Of a stretch of 64,000 nucleotides of DNA, positions 14,136 to 24,152 are shown piece by piece (positions within the stretch are counted from its first letter, which is position 1; each line of letters starts with the position of its first letter). Both the position numbers and the translations under genes were made by a program. The stretch lies in the NCBI GenBank assembly GCA_021234155.1, contig JAJEKV010000040.1, positions 2,893,799-2,957,798 on the forward strand. Direction: 5' to 3'. The stretch comes from Isoetes taiwanensis. Its lineage: Eukaryota; Streptophyta; Lycopodiopsida; Isoetales; Isoetaceae. A model generated the notes under the pieces. That model saw nothing but the letters and a program-made list of their open reading frames with translations. It did no database searches and was not told the origin of the DNA.

Positions 14136-14559
14136 GGGGCATCTTAAGTGAATGTAGTAAGTGAATGTAGGTAAATCTTCTCGTTGGATGCGAAGCTAAA
14201 AAGGATATTTAAGGGGTTCTATACAGAATATTGAAGAATATTCACAGTATAATGGGGGATCTAAATGGGACCTTAGTAAACATCAAGGAATCTTATAGAA
14301 TCTTGCGAAAAGCTTCATAAAATATTGGGCAATCCAAGGGAATGTTTCTGGAATTGTAATGAATCTTGACGAATCAATCAAAGGATCTTGGAAAATATAA
14401 AGGAATATTGATAGAGCCTCGTAGAATCTAATCGAATCTTTTCAGAGTCTTGGAGAATCTTTATAGGATCTTCTTTGAATGGCTCTGCATTTGGCTTCGA
14501 TTCGAATTTGTACACTTCACATTGTACATACATTCAATTTTATACTCCCCAACTGAATT

Positions 14560-14760
14560 GTAGACTCTGAAAGGTAAACAAGAACCAATGAAATGATATA
14601 TATTAAAGAATGACAAAAGCATTGAATAATGCTTTAGAGTAAATTGTAGACTCTGTTTGTGTAAATTGTAAACTCTGAAAGGTAAACAAGAACCAATAGA
14701 ATGATATATATTAAAGAATGACAAAAGCATTGAATAATGCTTTAGAGTAAATGCAAAATC
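14560..14760. repeat. 108-bp tandem repeat downstream of alpha-galactosidase
   Basis: The segment containing ACTCTGAAAGGTAAACAAGA and GAATGACAAAAGCATTGAAT occurs twice, with starts at about 14564 and 14672. It lies just beyond the stop codon of the minus-strand alpha-galactosidase gene, so it is probably in the 3' UTR. It is also present at about 43917-44115. Confidence 0.85.
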
Positions 14761-14834
14761 TGCCTCAATAAATTTCAGATTGACCATGACGACCAGAAAA
14801 TAGAGGTCACTTGGTTTATCACTTAGCCAAGTGG

Positions 14835-17440
14835 TCATAGAGGTTTGATTATCAGCATCCTACAAGCATGGGCATTCAAGAGAGCTCCATAGCCATGGAT
14901 AAAGCGTTCACGGAAGGTGGTATCTTTGCAAAAACAAATTGGAAAAGTAATATTGGAGACTTAAAAAGAAAAGGAAAGGCCGACCAACCAAAGGTCCGCG
15001 AATAATACTTGAGGAGTTCCTTGCTTGAGACCGATATCATGCTAGTGTACATTTATCCATGAAGGTTTGTTGTTTCTGTTCAACATCACTACAGCAATCC
15101 TACCTCCAGAGAGAGGTCCAGCCCAAACCTTGCATTCGATTCAACAAACAGATCATATTAAGACTGGTACCACAGTCTGCAATTGCATGTAGAACATTCA
15201 TCTAAAACCCTACCTCTGGCCAGAGGCAATCACCTTGCACCTTACTTTCTGCCACTGCACTCCCAGGCTATCTGGTTGCATAATCAAGTCTCTGAGTTAA
15301 TTAGAACAGACAATTTCATTTTGTTAAAAGAACCTTGAATGCAAACACCTTGATTCCGTCTATCACTTCTTTGTTTTGCAAGTATGTCATAATAATCCTT
15401 AGTTAGATTTCTCAAATCACATCCCATGATAAAGGCTGCATTGTCCTAAGGCTTATTAGATACATAGTGATATTACCCTATTGCAAGCAATAAAGAAACA
15501 ACAAACTAAGCAACCTTAATGAGGGCCCATAGGCGAAGTCACGACTTGTACTCTTGATTGTCATATTGCCATTTCAACCTCAAGCATGTCGGATCTATTG
15601 ATTAGCAGTAATGAGTAAGAAGTTAGTATTTAGCGTGAATTCCATCTAACTACATATATTTCAGGTCAATATGGTTTCAAAAAGTAGCTTGAAATTATGT
15701 ATTTATGTACCGTTCCACCGCTGGCCTTGCATACGATGCCCATCTGTTATTATTACGATGCGGCATTGAATTGACATCTTTACAAAGCCAACTAGGATGT
15801 TAATACATCGGTTTTTCCTAACCCTTAAGCGGCGGTATATAGATTGGACCTTTCCCGGCTATCCGCGAATGTCACTTGTTGTGCGCCAACTATTTCCAAT
15901 TTTGTCGACCCATATAGCGGGATGATCATCACCCCTAGTTGTAACAGACGGCAATTTCAAGATACCTTGTAAACTTTGTCCGCGACAAAAATGCACTCAC
16001 CATTCCGCAGTGAAAAGAATATCGGTACGCCCATAGACATCAAAACATCATGCATAACTTGGTATACGCAACCATTGGACAATCATTTTAAATTGACTAT
16101 GTATTCTTTGGCTGAAATAAAGCTCAAACATCGAGTTGAGGAAATACAAGTACTAACCTAACCTTGGTTCCTTTATTATCATTAAAGCGGTTGTCATATT
16201 TGAGGATAATCTATTTCTGCAGGCGTGAAAAAACCTCAACGTTTAGGATTCTATAGATGGTTTATAATATCTCTAAAATCTGAAAGAGATCAAGAATGCA
16301 ATACCCATGAAGCAAAAGTCACGGCATCTTGGGTTCATGTGTAAGAGATCACGGTTGTTTTGAGCATGTTAACCACGATGCGACACAAAGATTAAGATTT
16401 CATTAAGTTTTGGTTTGGAAATAAATTAAATAAGAATGTAAATATGTACCTGCATCCTTGTAAATTCCAAGCTTTAGACCTTTGGAATGAACATAATCTG
16501 CAAAACTCGAATCCACAGAAGGGAATGTTGACTTTCTTGGTATCAGTTACCACTGCAAAAACAATGATTTAGTATTGTTAATCAAGTTATGTTTGTTTTG
16601 TTAAGTTGATTGCTAACAGCTTGGTGTTTGGTGAAGTTGACCCAACAATCATCTGCATTTTTAACAAATGAGTTGATAGGATGTAGATTGATAAGAGGAT
16701 GTGATAAGGTTTTCAGATTTACCTATATTGATATATTTGTAGCCAAAGGCGGCAAGTCCGATTATACACCATCGTTTTGCCAATCTATATGCATCGATAG
16801 AGTTCTTCCAAACAAAGCGCATCTTAAATTTGAATCTAAACTTTGTTTCTCGAATGATTTGCTTTCGTTGATGTTCGAGCAAAATGGTTCGGCTATTCCA
16901 TCGATAAAAATATACTTCAAAATTTTACCCATGAGAACTAAATCCGTAGATAACATTTTCTTTTCTATTAGGACTTGTGGACCGCGAAAAGGAAGATCTA
17001 AAAGCAGAATGATTCTCAAGTGAACAACACACATAAGTAGTTCTCTGCCAAATCGAAAATGCATCTGGATGGTAAAACCCAAATGAGAAATATGGCTTAA
17101 GACCAAATAAAAAAGAATTTAACGTTTGATATTGATAGCCAATAATTTTCATCACCAATCACAAACTTAGTTCTAAAAAGTACAATCTGATCTGATTTTC
17201 GATGATCCCTCAGGTTCTTATGTAAAAGAAATTGGCCTAGAATCTACCCCATTTGCGGTGTTCTTCCCAATCCATTGCCCAATAAAGATCTTGAGAAAAG
17301 TTTCCAATCCGATGAGTTACATTTGAAAACCGACCTTGGACATTGTCGAATCGAACAAAGACTCAATTATGAAAAAAGGAATGATAATGTCGGTGGGTGA
17401 TCCATTCTCGATGAGAAAAAAAAAAAAAAGCAGGGGAAAT
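14835..17440 (-). CDS. alpha-galactosidase (GH27), 15 recognisable exons, frame disrupted as sequenced
   Basis: This enzyme hydrolyses terminal alpha-1,6-galactose from oligosaccharides and galactomannan, usually in the cell wall or vacuole. Approximate exons on the minus strand, in reading order, are: 17440-17248, 16901-16844, 16784-16733, 16652-16618, 16552-16450, 16376-16305, 16216-16158, 16075-16001, 15947-15850, 15783-15711, 15594-15515, 15435-15349, 15271-15214, 15128-14985 and 14933-14835. Visible motifs, allowing for small indels, are [10 protein letters not shown], a degraded [40 protein letters not shown] (holding the catalytic nucleophile Asp), [34 protein letters not shown] (region of the acid/base Asp), [32 protein letters not shown] and a C-terminal [14 protein letters not shown]. 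The first exon encodes a hydrophobic, Phe-rich leader, probably the signal peptide. The true start codon is unresolved. Many exons need 1-3 base corrections that differ between the two copies, so sequencing error is more likely than true pseudogenisation. Confidence 0.88.
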
Positions 17441-18395
17441 CTAAGAAGGCACAACTCCACCTTTGAAAGGGCGATTTGGCCTTTTAATTATTTAACAAGC
17501 TTTTAAATGGTGGATTCGACTTTTCCACTTTTGTTTGAAACTCTAGATTTTTTTTTATTTTTTAGATGGATTAAAATCTCAATTACTATATATCTTCCTA
17601 TATATAAGATTACTAGCTACCGAATAGTGCAACTTTTACGGCATGGGCACCGCAATTTTATTGCTTGAATGGAATCTATTTGGCTGTTCCGTGTTTGAGC
17701 GACAAGTTCTTCCCATTTGTTATTGGGTTCCTAATTAGTGTTTCTAGAGGTTAAGTAGATCAAGATTTCGTCGATTTCTAGCTCGGAAGGGCAAATTGTT
17801 GCCAGATTTACTGTTGGGTCCTTGAGTTTTGATTGGAAATAGAATTAGATTGAGAGATTTGATCAGTTTGAAGCTCGAAACAGCAAAACCGTGCCGGAAT
17901 GCATTATTACAAAGACTACTACATTATTATTGGGCGAAACGAAATTTGACAAATCTGTCGATGGCTTCAAACCGGATATGATCAATCCATTCCGCCGGAT
18001 GCATCCGTTCTTTGTAGATGTAATCCTCAGGCCCATCTCGGGAATATGTTTGAAGGAAAAATTTTTGGCCGGGCCTTATGTATCTGCGAAATCTAAGAAG
18101 CGTGAAGCCCTTTCATAAGAAAGGACTAAATTGCGGACTGAATCTGCTCATTATCCTTTTAGAAAAACCCTTTTGCCTCTCATCCTCTTAGAAAAAACCT
18201 CTATTTCTCTGCTTGGTGGGCAGATCCATTCATCAGAGGAATTTATTGCAATAAAAGGCGGTGGATCTGCGGAGAAGAAGCGCAGAGCAGAGGTCTTTTG
18301 TGCCGATTTATTCTGTACACCGCCTACCTGTGTTTGGATTCTTTTGCTTATGTGGCAATGACAAGTGCCAGTAAACCGCTCCTTGAATCGATGTT

Positions 18396-18539
18396 GGTGA
18401 GCCACCCGCTTATCGGGTGCTCACATCTTTACTGTATGTGATGTGGAATGGGAAGAGGGAGTGGATTCCGGTGTAGCGAGGCGGTGGCTCTTGCCGGCCC
18501 GCCGGCCTGCTACACCGAATCCGCGACACCCATTCCACA
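18396..18539. repeat. two consecutive GC-rich hairpins
   Basis: The first hairpin (about 18396-18425) pairs GTGAGCCACCCG with CGGGTGCTCAC, apart from one bulged base. The second (18442-18539) has outer arms TGTGGAATGGG and CCCATTCCACA and inner arms GGATTCCGGTGTAGC and GCTACACCGAATCC around a GC-rich loop. The duplicate copy at 47793-47888 supports longer inner arms (GTAGCGAGGCG with CGCCTCGCTAC). The fold could be a foldback or MITE-like element or a small-RNA precursor; the sequence alone does not decide. Confidence 0.7.
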
Positions 18540-18584
18540 ACGTCAAGGTAAGAAAAAAATTTTGATTCTTCAGTTTTGGCTATG

Positions 18585-18800
18585 GCGAGTTTAGGCTATG
18601 GCGAGTTTATGGCTTGGAGTTTATGGCTTGGAGTTTATGGCGAGTTTTTGGCTATGGCGAGTTTATGGCTTGGAGTTACAGGAGATCGGCTATGGCTGCA
18701 CCGGGCGACATCCCGGAGCTCTGCCGTTTCCGCCCGATAAAGCAAAGGTATGGCTTCAAAATCTGCTTGAGCTCACGGCTATGGCTATGGCTTGGAGCTC
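18585..18800 (+). repeat. degenerate GGCTATGGCGAG / TTTATGGCTTGGAG repeats
   Basis: Short units made of GGCTATGGCGAGTTTATGG and CTTGGAGTTTATGG recur in irregular order. They give overlapping frames rich in Met, Ala, Trp and Leu. The frames are not alike between the two blocks (18598-18858 versus 47925-48173), so a coding role is doubtful. A GCTATGGCTATGGC motif also appears at about 36415-36432. Confidence 0.5.
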
Positions 18801-19166
18801 GCCCGTTTGGCGCCTTCCTCATTGTAGAGAGGTAAAAAAGAGAGGTCACCGGTTGTAACAGGGTTAGCCAAGAATGCTACATCGATTTTCCATTCTTGAT
18901 TAGAATGGTTGCAACGTGGCAAGATATCATTGGCCAAAAACAGAATCAACACCAACTTACCTTGACGTTATTTAAACCATTCAAAGCTAAATTAGTCTTT
19001 AAGGGAAGATGTGCCTATACATATCACCTCTTAACCATTAAAACTTATCGTTTAGGATATATGCAAGCTCACATCAATGGCCTGTGAAATAATTTTCTAT
19101 TTACTTCCTTTTCTTTTGAGACACAAGCGTAATTCCACCTTTGTGCTTACAATTTAACGTCTCTTA

Positions 19167-19208
<42 letters not shown>

Positions 19209-19216
19209 ACACAATA

Positions 19217-22200
19217 TGATCCCACCTTCCTCAATCTTGAGCATGTGGAACTTTTATACGTTGTTACATAGCTCTCTAGCACAAACATCTGCCCATCCAT
19301 TGGTGACCCATTTTGAACAACATATAGGTTTGGTGCCTTAGCTATGATGTTATCCTTTGCTTCAAGAATTTCATAAACTTAAAGGAGTCTTTCATGGGTA
19401 AGTGGATGAATTAATACAATTATGATAAGAATTTGTTGGCCATTATAACATTCATTTGCCAAATTCAAAAGCGGGTTATAACTTTCAAAGTCACATGTGT
19501 GGTTTGGTTGCTGCAAAAACACCATCTTAGTCGGACACAAGCCCAGAAAGCCGTGTAGATAACGGCTTATCGTGCAAAAAATGTTCATGTGGTTTGTTAT
19601 TATTCGTAAGATTGTCCATATATCACGAGAACCAACAAAACAAAAATAAGCCTTTAAAAACATAAGAATTCCCAAACTTGCAATATTAACATCTCAAAGG
19701 AGATTTTTTCTAGGTTCATCTTCCCCAAGGTCGAGGACCAAATTGTAAGCCCCCTTTAAAACTTCTATTCAACATTGATATGGCCTTTTACTCAAGTCAC
19801 ATTTGAGTTAGACTACCGAGGATTATGCGGGGGCCCAGGCTCCCGCCTGCCTTCACTCTTTCTTGATTGGGTTGCCGGGCTTTGTCCCCACTTGCCTATT
19901 CCATTTGGGTTCGATTTTCGATGGTGACACACCCGATTCTGGTGGTCACCTTTTTCTCAACGGTTTTAAATAAGTTATTTTTTAAATGTCTCAACATATT
20001 TTTACACATGGTATAAAATATATTCTTGCTTCTAATCCCTTAGACCTATTTATGAATGCCCTTACGCTTTCTCACGCCCTAGCACCTCCTAACCTAAGGA
20101 ATCTCTCCATATACATGAGGGACATTGCAAATTGTTTTCTAGAGCTTAGATTTGTTCACATTCAAAAAGTAAAAGTGACACTATATCTAATGCATATCTA
20201 CTATGTCCTAGAGTTCATTTGGTCAGATAGAAAAGCATCGGGGCATGAAAGAAAGTGTTGTATATCTAAATAGTGTTTTTTTTTTTTTTTTTTGAAGGAT
20301 CGGGTTAACTAATATTAATTGAGAAATACAAGAAGAAGCGGTATTAGGGTACTCCTGCCCACACCGGGGCAAGGACCCACCTAATAAGTGTACCTATCTA
20401 CAACTCATGCCACAAATCTCCCAGTGTCTACAATGTGGAGGTTCTTTCCCAGACGTTTGCCTTGACACCTTTCTTTCAGGGGATGCGGATCGATAGATAT
20501 AACTTGTACCTCGGTTTGCGGGACCAAAGCACGAGGTTTGCATCTCTGCATTCACGAACACCTTCATGCGTCGTCGCTTCGGATGAGCCACAACAACCGG
20601 GCTTTACGGATGAAAGGCCGGACTCTGGTGGGACCACCTACTAGGGTACACCCCAAAAGGACCTCTTGGCTTGCGGGTGAGGTATGAAAAGGCCCTGAAC
20701 CCAACGCCATGCCGGTTTGGATATCTGAGCAGAGAAACATCGCGGTGTTCAAAGGTCTCCACCGCGACCACCACACATGGGACATAAATTAGTGCCGTCC
20801 GAGGGTTGATCTGTGAACCCATGTGTTCACCCTCGAGAGAACGGTGCACAATGCCTGCGACAATACCCGAATCTTGGGGGCGCGATTGGGTTCCACACCC
20901 ACCTCGGACAAGCCCCACTCATCCCGGGCACACGAAGACTCCATCCATCCAGGGGAGGCAACTCATCTTAACCGCCCGAGAGCTCATAGCAGGACCTCAC
21001 AAACTTTGAGGGATCCGCTTTCGGGTGGCACTTCCACCCACGTCCTGATGCCTGTGGGGGGTGCGGTGGTGAAAGCATTAGCCACCCGCCACCGAGATAA
21101 ATACGATCCCGTTCACGGGCCGAAATCTATAGAAACAATTGCCGGGGTGCTAAATGCCCATCCATATACCAATCCGCCAAAAGGAAAACCCCACCTTTGC
21201 GCCCATCCGGCGGACTCGAGGATCATCAGAGGCCGCCCGGAGACCCCGCAGTGCGTGTGGGTCAAAGGGATCCACCAGCGGCGCAAGCAAGCGAAGCGGT
21301 GATGGCATCAAGTGCAAACAATGGGCCGGACCTGCTCCCGTGCTCGCGAGCCCCTTCAAAAATCGGCGAGGCATGAGCATACGGCCTGATATCCACAAAC
21401 AACGCCCAAAGGGCAGCCGCCTGCACGGACGGCTTGTGGAAAACTATGGAATGACGGCGGCCGGTGAAGCAAGACCATGCGGGGGAGTCGGTAGCGTTCT
21501 CAAGAATAGCAAAAACAAACTTAGGCGGGGAGGACCTTGCCATGCGGCGGTGATCAAAAAGCCGGAGTCCACCCAGCGACCTTAGGACGGGCCTTGCTTC
21601 CCGGGCCACCCTTCCTCACCGCCCCTCCTCATTGCCTCCCCACACAAAGTTCTGAACCATAGCGATTTTTCACACCTTACTTTCGGTGCGAGGATGATAG
21701 AGGCCATATAAATATGAGTCGAAAAGGGCGGACCGCCATACTTGCTGTGACCTGCCCGACCATGGGCCGGCTTCCCCTTTCCACCAATTGAGATCTGCGT
21801 AGCGGTCAGCGAATAATCTTCCCACGGCCGAGGCTGATATATCAATGCCAAGCGGAATGCCCAAAGCCTGGAGCATGTGCCGCTGGACTCGTTAAGCCAT
21901 GAATGGGACACCACGCCCGACATGGGCTGTTTGCCGGCCTGATGCCGAACGCCGACCAATTCATAAGGCAGCGAAGCAAGGGGAAAATGTCCGGCTGACT
22001 CCTTGGTATTCAACAGTTAGCCTCATCGCTGAGAAAGAGGAATGGTCGTCGGCCTCTTGACTCCCAATCTGGCTGCCCATCCATCGCCATCCTCGGTCCT
22101 CCACCACACCCTCCTCCGCGCAAAGTCAACAAGCTGCGAGAGGCCTCGCTACAATGGTGAAGAGGAAGAGGCGCCCGGAAAGGCATCATCTGACCGAACT

Positions 22201-23605
22201 CCGCCCACCCAAATCGGAGGGACTCACGTGACCACGGGGAGGTAAGCTCTGGCGGACACTAGAAGCTTCATAACCCTTTAGCGGTAAAGGCCTCCCCACA
22301 TCAAAAGCCAACATCATCTTTTTCAAGAGCGTCCACCGCACACTATCATAGGCCTTTAGAAATCGACTTCAAATACACAATCTGGCGACCGGTTTTGGTG
22401 CCCGATGAATGCCCTCAAATAGTGTTGCATGGTGTATTTGTTAATCTTTCATTTCCTACTTTTACATAACAATAGAAATAATTTAATTCCATATTTTGCC
22501 ATGGAAGATCCTCCTAAATGGAGAAAAAGGGCTTGGGCTATAAGGGTCTTTCAGCTTCACCTCCTAGAAGTTTCAATTGTACTAAAAGGCAATTTATGCA
22601 ATGCAAGTTGACCCATACAAATTCCTCTCCACTCCATGCAAGATATTTAAGTAGCGTTACATGACACGATTATCACACTCTCAATTCCAAACAAAAATTT
22701 GTAAATCATGTCATTATATACTTATCAAACTTCCAGTTTTCTCAAATATTGATGATCCCACCTTCCTCGATTACTCAAAAGCATGTGGAATTTTTTTTAG
22801 TTGTTATATACCTCTCGAGCACAAACATACGCCCATCCATCGGTGATCTATTTTCGAATATGTATAGATTTGGTGCCACGGCTATCTTTTATTATCCTTT
22901 GCTTCAAAATTTCATAAACTTAAAGAGTCTTCATGGGTAAGTGGATGAATGAATACGATATGATAAGAATTTGTTGGCCAAGTGTAACATTCACTTGCGA
23001 TTCAAAGCGGTTATAACTTTCAAGTCACATGTGTGATCCGCAAAACCACCACCTTAGCCAAACACAATATCGAGTCAGAAAATGTGCATGTGCTTTGTAT
23101 AGACAAACACTATGCAAATTTAGGAACATTCAAAAGAGTGAGTTATGAGCATCTCAACCTTCCATTCATACAAAATTGTGACACACATTATGGGCGTCTT
23201 ATTTCATTATGCACAAACATGCATATTATTCGTAAGATTGTTCCATGTCTATAGAACTCTACAAAAGAATATGCCTTTAAAACATAAAATTACCAAATTG
23301 CAACATTAACATCTCAAAGCGAGATATTTTCTCAATTCATCTCTTGATGGTGAGGCACTTGATATACAGAAAGTGGTCTCCTTTTCCTCAATGGTTTAAA
23401 TAAATTATTTTTTATTGTCTCAACATATTTTACCCATGGTATAAAATATGTTATTACTTTCAATGCCTTAAACCTATTTATTAAATATACCATCACACTA
23501 GCACCCCTAGCCTAAGGAATCTGTTCATATACATTAGAAGCATTGCAAATTGTTTTCTAGGCCTTGGAGGTGTTGCATATCTAAATAATGTTGCATGATG
23601 TGTTT
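19217..23605. repeat. diverged ~1.4-kb tandem duplication interrupted by a LINE
   Basis: The stretch starting CCCACCTTCCTC at 19221 is repeated at 22757 with scattered differences. Shared markers include GGGTAAGTGGATGAAT, GATAAGAATTTGTTGGCC, ATTCGTAAGATTG, AACATCTCAAAG and GCATTGCAAATTGTTTTCTAG, in the same order. The start-to-start distance is 3536 bp. Removing the 2.14-kb LINE at 20276-22416 leaves a period of about 1.4 kb. The tandem event therefore predates the LINE insertion. No protein was recognised in the unit. Confidence 0.8.
20276..22416 (-). mobile_element. 5'-truncated LINE (L1-type), antisense, with poly(A) and TSD
   Basis: A run of 19 T at 20276-20294 is the reversed poly(A) tail. 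Flanking direct repeats AAATAGTG(TT) at 20268-20277 and 22417-22426 mark the target-site duplication. On the minus strand, from about 22400 downwards, the sequence encodes the middle and end of a reverse transcriptase ORF2. It is better read in the duplicate at 49604-51759, which has DLKAYDSV, GRGVRQGCPLAPFLF, an apparent YLDD box, LGIPFGIDI and RRHLNWWKGGKLSMVG. A zinc-binding zf-RVT-like region (CPMCG...ETFEH) lies at about 20700-20790. Endonuclease and ORF1 are missing. Numerous frameshifts mean no intact product. Confidence 0.85.
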
Positions 23606-24086
23606 GTTAATCTTCCATTGGTCACTCTTACATAAAAAATTGACAATTTTCTCATTAAACTTGGTATCAATTTTGAATTCTAGGGAAGAGCCCAATAAGA
23701 AATCACATAATTCTAATTCTCACAGACCCGGATCAAAAACGACCGAACAAATCCCATTTTGTGGCGAGAACTTTTGCAAAATTATACATAGATTGACATG
23801 CAAAAAAATGACATCTCTAATCCACCGCTATCATCAATAATCAAGTAACTTCCAAAATAATAAAGGACTATTTAGAATTAAAGGCATGTACGCACAATCA
23901 TTAGGTTGAATCACGTACACTTTTACAAATGCCCAACATCAAATCTTTATTTGAGCCTTGAGCACTTGCAAAGTACAATTTCAATTTGAACTTACAAAGG
24001 GTTCTGGTGCCCAATTCTTGTATATAATAACATTTCTAGATTTTTTTATTTTTAGATGGATTAAAATCTCAATTATTACTATATAT

Positions 24087-24152
24087 AATAACATTTGGAT
24101 AAGGGTCAAGATAATTATAATAACATTTGGATAAGGGTCAAGATAATTATAC
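24087..24152. repeat. 32-bp tandem repeat, two units
   Basis: The unit TAACATTTGGATAAGGGTCA followed by AGATAATTATAA occurs at 24089 and 24121. It is also present at about 53430-53495 in the second block. It lies just upstream of the sense LINE. Confidence 0.9.

Larger units (their letters stand above)
10972..14834. other. intergenic region between the FADS and alpha-galactosidase genes
   Basis: The two genes converge on this region. At about 11240-11300 a short poly(T) run followed by AAAGACGAAAGACAATTTAT resembles the reversed 3' end of a LINE, but I see no coding part. At 12228-12380 a roughly 35-base segment starting TTCCCTAGTGGA(A/G)TT occurs twice, about 115 bp apart. Part of the stretch between them (ATGGTTCTAATAACCATC) recurs at about 36127. 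From 12400 to 13330 the sequence is more GC-rich with no recognisable protein. From 13860 to 14470 it is full of degenerate GAATCTT motifs and hosts a MITE. Confidence 0.5.
17449..19216. other. upstream region of alpha-galactosidase, no clear gene
   Basis: 17450-17880 would be the promoter side of the minus-strand alpha-galactosidase gene and contains a TATATATAAG-like stretch near 17600. 17891-18118 and 18131-18361 are open on the plus strand, but I do not recognise the products. From 18540 to 18850 there is a repetitive stretch built of GGCTATGGCGAGTTTATGGC-type units. A run of about 38 T lies at 19170-19207. A roughly 45-base segment at 17546-17592 (around TAGATGGATTAAAATCTCAA) is repeated at about 24037-24080. 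Confidence 0.45.

Noticed and set aside
14461-14834. Minus-strand frame with a repeated LKHYSMLLSFFNIYH motif
   Set aside because: It lies downstream of the alpha-galactosidase stop. The protein repeat is just the translated 108-bp tandem repeat of the 3' UTR.
16610-17023. 137-codon plus-strand open frame
   Set aside because: It is opposite to alpha-galactosidase exons and introns and has no counterpart frame in the second block.
19170-19207. 38-base poly(T) as the tail of another LINE or SINE
   Set aside because: No RT, no SINE-like promoter boxes and no convincing flanking duplication were found. It is left as a homopolymer tract.
17546-24080. The shared 45-base segment at both ends as LTRs of one element
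   Set aside because: The match is too short for LTRs. No primer-binding site, polypurine tract or gag-pol lies between.
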